From NCBI GenBank assembly GCA_963799085.1, contig CAWCWA010000017.1:100172-164171 (forward strand): a stretch of 64,000 nt of DNA. The letters are read 5' to 3'. Below the pieces are notes generated by a model that was not told the DNA's origin, searched no databases, and worked only from the letters and a program-made list of their open reading frames with translations. The translations under genes and the position numbers were made by a program. The first letter of the stretch is position 1. Each line of letters begins with the position of its first letter. Below, in pieces: positions 49,877-61,153 of the stretch. This DNA is from AP-15 sp963799085. GTDB taxonomy: Bacteria; Pseudomonadota; Alphaproteobacteria; ATCC43930; CGMCC-115725.

Positions 49877-51197
49877 ATGCAGGAAATCGGCATCGGCCGA
49901 GGCAGGCCCGCGAGCGCGCTGACGCTGCTGCGATCGCGGCGGTTCGGGCCGCTCTTCTGGGTGCAGTTTCTATCGGCGTTCAACGACAATGCGCTGAAGA
50001 ACGCGCTGGTGCTGATGATCGCCTATGGCGCCGACGCATCCTCGCCGCTTTCGGCGCAGATCCTGATCCCGCTCGCCGGCGGGCTTTTCATCCTGCCGTT
50101 CTTTCTGTGCTCGGCGACCGCCGGGCAGATCGCCGATCAGCACGACAAGGCCCGGCTGATCCGGCTGATCAAGCTTGGCGAGATCGCGGTGATGCTGGCC
50201 GCCGCGGCGGGCGTTCTCGCCGGAAGCAGCCTTGTGCTGCTGGCGCTCCTCACGGTGATGGGTGTGGCCGCGGCGTTCTTCGGTCCGCTCAAATATGCGA
50301 TCCTGCCAGATCTTCTGGCGCCGGCGGACCTCGTCCTCGGCAATGCGCTTGTCGAGGCCGGCACCTTTCTCGCGATCCTGCTCGGCACGATCGCGGGTGT
50401 CTTGATCGCCGGCCGCCATGGTGCTGCATTGATGGCGCTCTTGATCGTGATCGTCGCCTTGGCGGCGTCGGGTATCAGCCTGGCGATCCCGGCAACGGAG
50501 CCGGCGGCGCCGCGCAGCCGCACGGATCGGAACCTTTTCGCCGCCACGGCGCGGCTCATCGCTCGAGGCGCGGCGCGAGCCCGCACCTTACCGCGCGATG
50601 CTGGCGATTTCCTGGTTCTGGCTCGCGGGCGCGATCTACCTGTCGCAATTCCCGGCCTATGTCCGCTTCATCCTCGGCGCCGAAGAAGCGGTGGTCACAC
50701 TGTTTCTGACGGTCTTTACGATCGGCATCGCGATCGGTTCGCTCGTCTGCAGCCGGCTTCTCGGTGGCCGGGTTAGCGCGCGCCCGGCGCTGTGGGGAGC
50801 GCTCGGCATCGGGCTTTTTTCGATCGATCTGTGGCTGGCGAGCCCAAGCCCCGCCACTGATGCCGCGCTCGCGGGTCTCGGCGCATTCCTCACCATCCCG
50901 GCGCATTGGCGCATTCTCGCCGATCTCCTCGGCATCGCGGTCTTGGGCGGCATCTTTATCCTGCCGCTCTATGTGCTGCTGCAGACGACGACCCGGCCCG
51001 AGCGGCGCGCCCGGGCGATCGCGGCCAACAATGTTATCAACGCCGCGGCGATGGTGGCCTCGGCGGTCGCGGTGATGGCGTTGCTCGCCGCCGGGGTCGG
51101 GGTTGCCGAGCTCTTCCTGTTGACCGGCGTCGGCGCGCTCCTCGTCGCCCTCTGGCTGCACCATATCATGCCGAGCTTCGCGGAGGCCGCCGCCTGA
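49877..51197 (+). CDS. LplT-like MFS transporter (one frameshift)
   Basis: A 12-helix MFS protein of about 440 residues. The N-terminus FGPLFWVQFLSAFNDNALKN is the LplT/Aas-type signature, followed by FILPFFLCSATAGQIADQHD and FFGPLKYAILPDLL. After one extra base near 50566 the second half continues YRAMLAISWFWLAGAIYLSQ and TIPAHWRILADLLGIAVLGG. LplT carries lysophospholipids across the inner membrane and is normally next to, or fused with, an acyltransferase. None is present here, so transport of lysophospholipid is only a family-based suggestion. It overlaps the convergent YdcF-like gene by 32 bases. Confidence 0.88.
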
Positions 51198-51646
51198 TCA
51201 GTTCGCCCGCCAAGGCCGCCGCTTCGTAGAGGCCCGCGCGACATGCCCCCTTCCAGGAGCCCGAGGGAACCCCGAGCGGGGCGACGATTTCGAGCCCGGC
51301 GCGGCGAAACAGCAATGTGGCGCGCGGCAGATGCGTGCGGTCGGTAACGAGTATCACCCGGCGCAGCCCGCGTTCTTGCAGCAGGCGGGCGCATTCGCTC
51401 GCATTGCCCAATGTGTCGCGGGAATCCGCTTCGAGCAGCAGTGCGGCTTCGGGCACGCCGGCGGCGAGCGCGATCCGGCGCATGACATGCGCTTCGGGCT
51501 CGGGTCCGATGCCGCCGCCCGACAGCAGCAGCAGCGGTGCGGCCCCTTCGCGATAGGCCCGCACGCCGTGCTCGACCCGCCGGGCGAGCCGCGCCGAGGG
51601 CCGGCAGCCCAGGACAACGATCGCCTCGGCCGATGGCGGGCTACGA

Positions 51647-52772
<1,126 letters not shown>

Positions 52773-52792
52773 TCCTCACTCCCTCCTGAACT

Positions 52793-55279
52793 CTAGTAAA
52801 GCCCGCCGGTGCCGCTCGCCGGCGCGCCCCGCACCGGCATCGCCTGGCCCTCGCCCTCGCCGGTCGAGGCCACCGGGATGCCCTCGCCGACCGGCCCGCC
52901 CTCGGTGCCCGGAATGTGGTTACGGCCGGGCTCGGTGCCGGGCTTGTAGGCCTCGTAGATCGCCGGTTCGCCCGCACCCGCCGGCAGCCCGGTGCCGGGA
53001 TTGACCCGATAAATCCGCATTCCCGGCGGGATGCGGAATTCGGTCGCCGGCGCATCCTTCAAGGCCGCGATCATGAAATCGCGGAAGACCGGGGCGGCAA
53101 TATGCCCGCCGGTCTGGTCCTTGCCGAGCGTGTCAGGATCGTCGTAGCCGATATAAACGCCGGCGGCGAGGTCGGGCGTGAAGCCCTCGAACCAAGCGTC
53201 ATGGTAGTCGTTCGTCGTTCCAGTCTTGCCGGCGATCGGCTTGCCCACCGCCTTGACCGCGGCGCCGGTGCCGCGCTGCACGACGCCCTGCATCATCGAC
53301 ACCACCTGAAAGGCCGAACCCGGATCGGCGATCTGCTCGCGGGTGTCGGGGATGACCGGCACCGGCTGATGATGCCATGCGACATTGCTGCAGCCGTCGC
53401 AGGGCCGCTGGTCGGCGCGGAAGATCGTAGCGCCATTGCGATCCTGGACGCGGTCGATCAATGTGGGCGTGATGCGCTTGCCGCCGTTGACCAGCATGGC
53501 GTAGGCGGCGGTCAGCCGCAGCGGCGTCGTCTCGCCGGCTCCGAGCGCTATCGAATATTCCCGAGGCACATGGTCCATGATGCCGAACCGCTCGAGCGTC
53601 TCGGCGATCGGCTCCATGCCGACGATCGAGGCGACCCGTGCGGTCAGCGCGTTCAGCGACTGTTCGAGCCCGACCCGCAGCGGCACCATGCCGCGGTAGC
53701 GATCGGAGTAGTTGGCCGGCGACCACAGCGGCATGCCCGGCCCTTGCGGCAATGAAATCGGGCCGTCGAGCACCATGGTCGAGGGCGTGAAATCATGGTC
53801 GAGCGCGGTCAGGTAGACAAACGGCTTGATCGCCGAGCCGGTCTGCCGCTTGGCCTGGGTGGCGCGGTCGAACTGGCTGATCGCGAAACTGAAGCCGCCG
53901 CTGAGGGCCAGCACCCGGCCGGTGTGCGGGTCCATCGCGACGAGCGCGCCCGAGATTTCCGGCACTTGGCAGAGCGTGAAGACGGCCGGCTGGCTCTTGC
54001 CGGCATCGGCCTTCGACGCCGCCCCGGTGGTGCTGGCGACCATGACGACATCGCCGGGCTTGACCACGTCGCCGGCATTGCGCGGCGCGGGGCCGAGGCT
54101 CGCATCCGCCCGGCGCGGCCGCGCCCACCGCATATCGGAAAACGGGATCAGCCCGGTCTCGCCGCCGGCTAGGCCGATCGCGGCGCCGGCGGGCTCGGTG
54201 CGCAACACGACTGCCAGCCGCCAGCCGACATCGTTCGCCACGCCCGGCACCGGCACGGCCGCCAGATGCGCCGGCCAGTCGCCGCCGGGGTCGACATGGG
54301 CGATGGCGCCGCGCCAGCCGCCGTGGATATGGTCATAGGCGATCAGCGCGCTGCGCAGCGCCTTGTCGGCGGCCGCCTGCATCCGTTCGTCGAGGCTGGT
54401 GCGCACGGACAGGCCGGCGCCGTACAGCACCTTCTCGCCGTAGCGGGCGAGAAGTTCGCGCCTGACCTCCTCGGCGAAATAGGGAGCCTTGACCTGTTCG
54501 GCCTCCTGACGATGACGCGGCACGATCGGCTCGGCCTGGGCCTGCGCGGCTTCTTCATGCGTGGCGACCCCGTCCTCGACCATGCGGTCAATCACCCAAT
54601 CGCGCCGCGCCTTGGCCGCCTGCGGAAAGCGCCTTGGATTATAGCGGTTGGGCGCCTTGGGCAGACCGGCCAGAAACGCCGCCTCGCCAAGGGTCAATTC
54701 GTCGAGCGATTTGTCGAAATAAGTCAGTGCCGCCGAGGCGACGCCATACGCGCCGGCCCCGAGGTATATCTCGTTCAGGTAGAGTTCGAGAATGCGATCC
54801 TTCGACATCGCCGCTTCGATGCGGGTCGCCAGCAACATCTCCTTGATCTTGCGCTCGACCGAAATCTCATTGGTCAAGAGCATGTTCTTGGCCACCTGCT
54901 GAGTGATGGTCGAGGCCCCGACCGGGCGGCGATTCGCCCTCAGCCGGCTGATGTCGGTGATCCCTGCGCGCAGGATCGACAGTGGATCGATCCCGTGGTG
55001 GCTGTAGAAATTCTTGTCTTCGGCCGACAGGAACGCTCGGATCACCGGCTTTGGCATCGCCTGGATCGGCACGAAAATCCGGCGCTCGGTCGCATATTCG
55101 GCCAGGAGCCGGCCGTCGGCGGCGTGGACCCGGGTCATGATCGGCGGCTGGTAGTGAGCCAATTGCTGGTAGTCCGGCAGGTCGCGACCGAAATGCCAGA
55201 TCGTAACGCCGACAAACACGCACGCGGTGATTGCCAGCAGCACTGCGCACACGAAGAGAAAGCGGATCAGCTTGACCAT
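52793..55279 (-). CDS. mrcA: Penicillin-binding protein 1A (bifunctional)
   Basis: Class A penicillin-binding protein, 828 residues from ATG 55279 (MVKLIRFLFVCAVLLAITAC). A TTG 11 codons earlier is a possible alternative start. A membrane helix covers about residues 4-27. The glycosyltransferase catalytic Glu is in AFLSAEDKNFYSHHGIDP, with GASTITQQVAKNMLL and RKIKEMLLATRIEAAMSKDR following. The transpeptidase SxxK is in TGSAIKPFVYL and the KTG in IAGKTGTTNDYHDAWFEGFT. Lengths and domain order are standard. The frame is intact over 2.5 kb. It lies upstream of prfB on the same strand, as in Caulobacter-type genomes. Confidence 0.96.
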   Translation of the reverse strand: MVKLIRFLFVCAVLLAITACVFVGVTIWHFGRDLPDYQQLAHYQPPIMTRVHAADGRLLAEYATERRIFVPIQAMPKPVIRAFLSAEDKNFYSHHGIDPLSILRAGITDISRLRANRRPVGASTITQQVAKNMLLTNEISVERKIKEMLLATRIEAAMSKDRILELYLNEIYLGAGAYGVASAALTYFDKSLDELTLGEAAFLAGLPKAPNRYNPRRFPQAAKARRDWVIDRMVEDGVATHEEAAQAQAEPIVPRHRQEAEQVKAPYFAEEVRRELLARYGEKVLYGAGLSVRTSLDERMQAAADKALRSALIAYDHIHGGWRGAIAHVDPGGDWPAHLAAVPVPGVANDVGWRLAVVLRTEPAGAAIGLAGGETGLIPFSDMRWARPRRADASLGPAPRNAGDVVKPGDVVMVASTTGAASKADAGKSQPAVFTLCQVPEISGALVAMDPHTGRVLALSGGFSFAISQFDRATQAKRQTGSAIKPFVYLTALDHDFTPSTMVLDGPISLPQGPGMPLWSPANYSDRYRGMVPLRVGLEQSLNALTARVASIVGMEPIAETLERFGIMDHVPREYSIALGAGETTPLRLTAAYAMLVNGGKRITPTLIDRVQDRNGATIFRADQRPCDGCSNVAWHHQPVPVIPDTREQIADPGSAFQVVSMMQGVVQRGTGAAVKAVGKPIAGKTGTTNDYHDAWFEGFTPDLAAGVYIGYDDPDTLGKDQTGGHIAAPVFRDFMIAALKDAPATEFRIPPGMRIYRVNPGTGLPAGAGEPAIYEAYKPGTEPGRNHIPGTEGGPVGEGIPVASTGEGEGQAMPVRGAPASGTGGLY

Positions 55280-55772
55280 TCTTCGGACGCGGCGCGGACG
55301 CTCCTTCGGCAACCGCCCGCCGAGACCGACCGGGTGGCGCTGTGCGGCAGCGTTCTATATGCCCTGCGGCGCTGGCCTTTCCAAGGATGTTTTGTCGCAG
55401 CGCACTCTCGGCTAACGGCCCGTAATCGCCCGCTGATCCGCCGCGAGACGAAATTATTGTGGTGCGGCGTTTCACCCGATACATTGGCGTTTGCGAAAAA
55501 CCGTCGTCCGACCGTCGGGCGCCGCGTCCGGCGGAAACTGCGACACAGGCCCGTACGAGCGGCAGTTTGATCGTCGCTGCGCTGCGCCGCATCACCGGAC
55601 GACGTTCGATAGTAGGAACCTGAAGCCGCCCCCTGATGAGATTCGCGATGACCGATATCCAATCGTTCCCGGCGGGAACGAGTTCAGGCGTTGCCGGTTT
55701 CTTTGCGCACGGGATCGCGCCGCCGGCCGGATTTCGCACGGCCGCCGCGGCGCGCCTCGGAGTCACGCCCGA
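55280..55772. other. Divergent 493-bp region between mrcA and rne
   Basis: No gene is recognised. The region must contain the mrcA promoter and the long leader of rne. A strong hairpin at 55663-55681 sits in the rne leader. In related genomes an amidase gene usually lies here, and I see no trace of one. Confidence 0.6.
55663..55681 (+). promoter_or_regulatory. Perfect hairpin in the rne leader
   Basis: TCGTTCCC-GGC-GGGAACGA forms a perfect 8-bp stem with a 3-base loop, ending 91 bases before the rne start codon. No T tract follows, so it is not a terminator. A leader hairpin would suit the known autoregulation of RNase E through its own 5' untranslated region, but this is an inference. Confidence 0.45.
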
Positions 55773-58700
55773 ATGGCAAAACGCATGCTCATCGATGCCA
55801 CCCACCCGGAAGAGACGCGGGTGGTGGTCCTCAACGGCCATCGTCTCGAAGAATTCGATTTTGAATCATCCACAAAAAAGCAAGTAAAAGGTAACATTTA
55901 TCTCGCCAAGGTAACGCGGGTCGAACCGTCGCTACAGGCAGCGTTCGTCGATTACGGCGGCACTCGGCACGGCTTCCTTGCGTTCAGCGAAATCCATTCG
56001 GATTATTACAGGATACCGGTAGCCGATCGCGGTGACGCGCTTGGCGAGCGGACGCTCCACGAGTTCGAATCGCGGGAAGCGGTCGCCGAGGCCGCTGGCG
56101 AGGAAGCCGGCGTCTCGATTGAAGCGGCGTTGCCGGAGCAGGTGCCGGTTCCAGATCGGCCGGAAGGCGGCGAGGACGGGAACGGCGAGGCCGAAGCTGC
56201 CGAAGGTCTCGCGGAGGCGATCGCGGACGAGTTCGCCGAGGCGCCGGCTGAGACAGAGGAGCGCCCGCGGGCGGTTTCCGAGGCGCTGCCTTGGGAGGAT
56301 GTCGACTCGTGCCGCCGAGCCGCGGAAATCCCGTCGGCGGCCGAGATGCCGCCGCCGATAGCGATGCCGCCGAGGACGATGCCGGCGATGACGTTGCCGC
56401 GGCGCTGCGCTACCGCGCCGACCCCCTGGCGGAGGACGCAATCCTGGCGCCCGCGGGGACCGCACTCGATCTCGACAGCGAGGAGGGCGAGGCCGAGATC
56501 GTCGAGACGATCGGCGGCGATGAGTTCGAGGAGGCCGAGCATCAGCGCTCGCGAACCTTCCGCCACTACAAGATCCAGGAGGTGGTCAAGCGGCGGCAGA
56601 TCATGCTCGTCCAGGTCACCAAGGAGGAGCGCGGCAACAAGGGCGCGGCGCTGACCACCTACCTTTCGCTCGCCGGCCGCTATTGCGTCTTGATGCCGAA
56701 CACGGCGCGCGGCGGCGGCGTCTCGCGCAAGATCACCAGCCTCAGCGACCGCCGGCGGTTGAAGGACATTCTCGAAGAGCTCGACATCCCGGAGGGGATG
56801 GGGGTCATCGTCCGCACCGCCGGCGGCGAACGCTCGAAGGCGGAAATCCGCCGCGACTACGAATATCTGCTGCGCTTGTGGAACGAGATCCGCGAACTGA
56901 CGCTGCGCTCGACGGCGCCCGCGTTGATCTACGAGGAAGGCAACCTGATCAAGCGGTCGATCCGCGATCTCTACACCCGCGATCTCGACGAGGTGCTGGT
57001 CGAGGGCGAGGAAGGCTACCGCACGGCAAAGGCGTTCATGAAAATGCTGATGCCGAGCCACGCCAAGCGCGTCCAGCCCTACCGCGACCCGCAGATCGGG
57101 CTGTTGCACCGCTTCCAGGTCGAGAGCCAGATCGACGCGATCCATTCGCCGGTCGTGCAGCTGCGCTCGGGCGGCTATGTCGTGATCAACCAGACCGAGG
57201 CATTGGTCGCGATCGACGTCAATTCCGGCCGCTCGACGCGCGAGCGCAACATCGAAGAGACCGCACTGCGCACCAATCTCGAAGCCGCCGAGGAGATCGC
57301 CCGGCAGCTGCGGCTGCGCGATCTCGCGGGGCTGATCGTCATCGACTTCATCGACATGGAGGAGCATCGCAACCAGGGCGCCGTCGAACGGCGCCTCAAG
57401 GATGCGTTGAAGAACGATCGGGCGCGCATCCAGGTCGGCCGCATCAGCCCGTTCGGCCTGCTGGAAATGTCGCGGCAGCGGCTGCGTCCGTCGCTGGTCG
57501 AGACCTCCACCCAACCCTGTCCGCATTGCGGCGGCACCGGCTTCATCCGCTCGACCGAATCGACGGCGCTCTATGTGCTGCGCTCGATCGAGGAAGAGGG
57601 GATGCGCCGGCGCTCGGCCGAAATCTGCATCTACGCGCCGACCGCGGTCGCCCTCTACATCCTCAATCAGAAGCGCGATTCGCTGATACAGATCGAGAGC
57701 CGCTACGGCATTCATGTGCTGGTGGCGCGCGACGATGCCCTGATCCCACCCGCTTTCCGGCTGGAGCGGCTGCGCGCCTACGAGGCGGGCGAGGCGAGTG
57801 CGGCGTTGCCCGCCCCGCTGACCCAGGCGACGATGTCGGAAGAAGAGGAGGACGAGGAGGAGGGCGAAGGTTCCGAAGCCGAGCGGCAGGAGGCCGACGG
57901 CGAGGAGGAGCGCGGGCGCGCCCGCCGCCGCCGCCGTCGCCGTCGCCGGCATAACGGCGAACCCGAGGCTGCCGATGCGGCGGAAGCCGTCGCGGAGGCG
58001 GCCCCCGCCGAAAGCGCCCGCGCCTCTGGCGAGGAGGGTGAGGAGGAAGGCGAGGAAGAGTCGGAGGCCGACCGCCAGCGGCGCCGCCGGGGCCGCCGCG
58101 GCGGTCGCCGTCGCGGCCGTCGCGAGCCCGGCGGTGAGCGAGCGGCAGACGCGCCGGCGCCGGCGCCCGATGCGATCGAGGTAGTGCCTGCCTCCGAACT
58201 CGACGAGCCAGCGCCGAACGGCGAAGCGGCCGGCGACTGGCCGGCGGAGGTCAGCATCGAAATCGCCGCCGCCGCGGTCGAGGTCGCGAGCCTGCCGGCA
58301 TTGGCCGGCGATATGCCGCACAGCGCCGCGGCGGGCCTCGAACTCGCCGCCGGCGGCGAGGATTTGCCGACGCCTGAAACGGCCTCGGCGGCCACAGCCG
58401 CGGACGAAGAACCACCGCGCCCGCGCGAGCCTGCAGCCGTCGGCCGCCCCGGCCGAACCGCCGGTCGCCCCCACCGGCTCCGTTTGGCAACCGCCGCCGC
58501 AACCCGCCGCCCTCGAAGTGACGGCTGTCCCCGTGGCCTTCGAGGTGACGGCGCCGCCTGCCGCCCTGGAAGTGACGGCGCTCCCCATCGCCGAACCGGT
58601 CGCGTCCGAGTTTGCCGCACCCGAGGCCGCCGCGCCGCCACCCGCGCCCGAGGCCGCCGCGCCGCCACCCGCACCCGAGACCGCCGCGCCGCCGCCCGCC

Positions 58701-58829
58701 GAACCGCCGGCTGAGGAACCATCCATCGCCGATGCGCCCGAGCCGCCCCCGACAATCCCGGTGCAGACGGTGACCGAAAAGCCGGCGAACCCCAAGCGCG
58801 GCTGGTGGCAGCGGCTGGTGCAGTCGTGA
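55773..58829 (+). CDS. rne: Ribonuclease E/G (two frameshifts)
   Basis: Endoribonuclease of about 1018 residues that initiates mRNA decay and organises the degradosome. N-terminus MAKRMLIDATHPEETRVVVL, S1 domain split by a long acidic insertion (about residues 90-240), then YKIQEVVKRRQIMLVQVTKE, YLSLAGRYCVLMPNTARGGG, catalytic Asp in VAIDVNSGRSTRERN and IDFIDMEEHRNQG, and the zinc link CPHCGGTGFIRS. The C-terminal 320 residues are disordered, with Glu-rich, Arg-rich and Pro/Ala-repeat segments. The tail is PKRGWWQRLVQS, a conserved alphaproteobacterial ending. Shifts lie near 56330 (one base lost) and 58440-58500 (one gained). M48 protease follows. Confidence 0.93.
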
Positions 58830-58944
58830 CGGCACCTGCCTCGCCGTTGCCGCATTTGAGGTATTGAGAAGCGCATGAGGCGTCCCCGGAAGCGGGCGCT
58901 CGCCGCCCCCCCGGGGGCGCCGGCTTTCGCGAGGATTGAGGGTC

Positions 58945-60294
58945 ATGCCCGCGGCTTCCCGTTTTCTGGTCCGCACCGCAGCGGCGGCTTTTTCGGCCCT
59001 GGTCTGCCTCAGTCATGCCGCCGCCGCGCAGAGCTTCATCCGCGACACCGAGATCGAGGCCGACATCCGCACGATGATCAGCCCGGTTTGGAAAGCGGCC
59101 GGGCTCGACCCCGAGGCGCTGCATGTCTACCTGATCGCCGACAGACAAATAAATTCGTTTGTCGCCGGCGGGCAGAACGAGTTCATCAACACCGGCCTGA
59201 TCGTGCGCGCCAAGACGCCGAACCAGCTAATCGGGGTCTTGGCGCACGAGACCGGCCATATCGCTGGCGGCCACCTGTCGCGCACGCAGCAGGCCATGAA
59301 GAACGCCAGCATCGAGGGCATGATCGCGATGGTGCTGGGCGTTGCGGCAACCGTCGCGGCGAAGGGCAGCGGCGGCGGTGCGGCATTACTCGGCGCCAGC
59401 GGCGTCGCGCAGCGGGCCTTCTTTCATTATTCGGTCGGCCAGGAAGCGGCGGCCGACCAGGCGGCGATGACCTTTCTCGACCGCACCCACCAATCCGCCC
59501 GCGGCCTCCTGGAGTTTTTCGAGGTCCTGCAGGGGGAGGAGTTGCTGAGCGGGCAGCGTCAGGATCCCTATCTGCGCACCCATCCCCTGACCGCCGAGCG
59601 CATCGAATACGTCCGCAACCACGTCGCGAAATCACCCTATTCGGACGTCCCCGACCCGCCGCTCTATGTCGAGCTCTTCAAACGCATGAAGGTCAAGCTC
59701 GCTGCCTTCACCGATCCGCCGGGCACGACCCTGGCCGCCTTTCCCGAGCGGGACCAATCGGTCCTGGCGCGCTACGCGCGGGCCATCGCGTATTACCGCA
59801 TCCCCAATCTCGACAAGGCGGTGCCGATCATCGACGGGCTGATCAAGGACTATCCGAAGGACCCGTATTATCGCGAACTGAAGGGCCAGATGCTGTTCGA
59901 GAACGGCCGCATTCGTGACGCCATCCCGCCTTACGAGGAAGCGGTGCGGCTGGCGCCCGGCGCCCCGCTGCTGCGCATCTCGTTGGCACAGACTTATGTC
60001 GAGGCGAACGACCCGAGCCTCAACAAGCGGGCCATCGCCTATCTGAACGACGCGCTGCGCAGCGAGGACAAGGACACCAACGCCTGGCACCTGCTCGCCA
60101 CCGCCTATGGCCGTGACAATCAGCTCGGCATGGCGGCCCTGGCGCTGGCCGAGGAAGGATTGGCCGGCGGCAAGAAAAAGGACGCGATGCAGCAGGCCAG
60201 TCGCGCCGAGGCCAGCCTGCGAAAGAACACCGCCGCCTATGCCCGCGCCGAGGAAATCCGCCGCGAGGCGGAAGAACTCGACAGTTCCGATTGA
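58945..60294 (+). CDS. M48-family metalloprotease with TPR tail, BepA-like
   Basis: A periplasmic protease of 449 residues with a Sec signal (about residues 1-27, ending AHAAAA-like before QSFIRD). The zinc motif is HETGH (residues 101-105) in LAHETGHIAGGHLSRTQQ, with the third ligand Glu in VGQEAAADQAAM. From about residue 270 on, TPR-like repeats follow (LARYARAIAYYRIPNLDKAV, ELKGQMLFENGRIRDAIPPY). This order matches BepA, which assists and degrades outer-membrane LptD and BamA clients. ATG 58945 is used; a TTG three codons earlier is less likely. It lies between rne and the DsbA-like gene on the same strand. Confidence 0.93.
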   Translation: MPAASRFLVRTAAAAFSALVCLSHAAAAQSFIRDTEIEADIRTMISPVWKAAGLDPEALHVYLIADRQINSFVAGGQNEFINTGLIVRAKTPNQLIGVLAHETGHIAGGHLSRTQQAMKNASIEGMIAMVLGVAATVAAKGSGGGAALLGASGVAQRAFFHYSVGQEAAADQAAMTFLDRTHQSARGLLEFFEVLQGEELLSGQRQDPYLRTHPLTAERIEYVRNHVAKSPYSDVPDPPLYVELFKRMKVKLAAFTDPPGTTLAAFPERDQSVLARYARAIAYYRIPNLDKAVPIIDGLIKDYPKDPYYRELKGQMLFENGRIRDAIPPYEEAVRLAPGAPLLRISLAQTYVEANDPSLNKRAIAYLNDALRSEDKDTNAWHLLATAYGRDNQLGMAALALAEEGLAGGKKKDAMQQASRAEASLRKNTAAYARAEEIRREAEELDSSD

Positions 60295-60330
60295 CCCTCT
60301 TCCCCTCCGATCCCGACAGCAGGAGTTATC

Positions 60331-61086
60331 TTGGCCTTATCCTCGCGCGGCCTTTTTGTCGCGGCGGCGCTGGCACTCGCGATATTCGCGATGTCCGCCC
60401 TCAACCCGGCTCCGGCGGCCGACCTCACACCGGCGCAACGCCAGGAGGTCGAGCAGATCATCCACGACTATCTGCTCAAAAACCCCGACGTGCTGATCGA
60501 TGCGCTGCGCGGCGCCGAAGCGAAGCTCAACCGTGAGGCCGACGCCAAGGCGGTACAGACGCTGAAGGACCGCCACCGGGAGATTTTCGACGATGCGGCA
60601 ACGCCGGTCGGCGGCAACCCGCATGGCGACGCGACGATCGTCGAGTTCTTCGATTACCGCTGCCCCTATTGCAAACAGGTCCAGCCCGCATTGCAGAAGC
60701 TGCTGCAGCAGGACCCGCAATTGCGGATCGTCTACAAGGAATTGCCGGTGCTGGGCCCGGCCTCGGTGACGGCGGCGCATGCAGCGCTCGCCGCCCGCAA
60801 GCAGGGCAAGTACGAGGCCTTTCACGCCGCGATGATGGCGGCGCGCGGCCAAATCACCGAGGCGACGATCGACAGGGTGGCCGCCTCGGCGGGTCTCGAC
60901 CTCGATCAGCTGAAAAAGGACCTGGCCTCGCCCGAGATCGAGCAGGCGATCAAGGACAATCTGGCGCTCGCCGACGCGCTCGACATCCACGGCACGCCAG
61001 CCTTCATCGTCGGCGACCACATCGTGCCGGGTGCCGTCGAACTCGATGCGCTGAAGGAAATGGTCGCCGACGCCCGCAAGCGCTAA
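60331..61086 (+). CDS. DsbA-family thiol:disulfide oxidoreductase (TTG start)
   Basis: A periplasmic thioredoxin-fold protein of 251 residues. The N-terminal signal covers about residues 1-30 and a helical cap precedes the fold. The active site is FFDYRCPYCKQVQPALQK with Cys111 and Cys114. The cis-Pro loop is IHGTPAFIVGDHIVPG. The CPYC active site and N-terminal cap resemble the DsbA-like Com1/ScsC-type group. The start codon is TTG at 60331, preceded by AGGAG at 5-base spacing; no ATG is available in the first 20 codons at the right place. It is 36 bases after the M48 protease gene. Confidence 0.92.
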   Translation: MALSSRGLFVAAALALAIFAMSALNPAPAADLTPAQRQEVEQIIHDYLLKNPDVLIDALRGAEAKLNREADAKAVQTLKDRHREIFDDAATPVGGNPHGDATIVEFFDYRCPYCKQVQPALQKLLQQDPQLRIVYKELPVLGPASVTAAHAALAARKQGKYEAFHAAMMAARGQITEATIDRVAASAGLDLDQLKKDLASPEIEQAIKDNLALADALDIHGTPAFIVGDHIVPGAVELDALKEMVADARKR

Positions 61087-61153
61087 CCGCTCGCTATTGC
61101 CCTCGTCCCGCTTGCGGGGTGAGCGGCAAACCTGACCCTGCGGTCCCGCACCC

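Noticed and set aside
56006..58876. A 956-codon open frame on the minus strand opposite rne
   Set aside because: It is the mirror of GC-rich rne codons, has low-complexity Gly/Ala/Arg/Asp content, no ribosome binding site and no recognisable domain.
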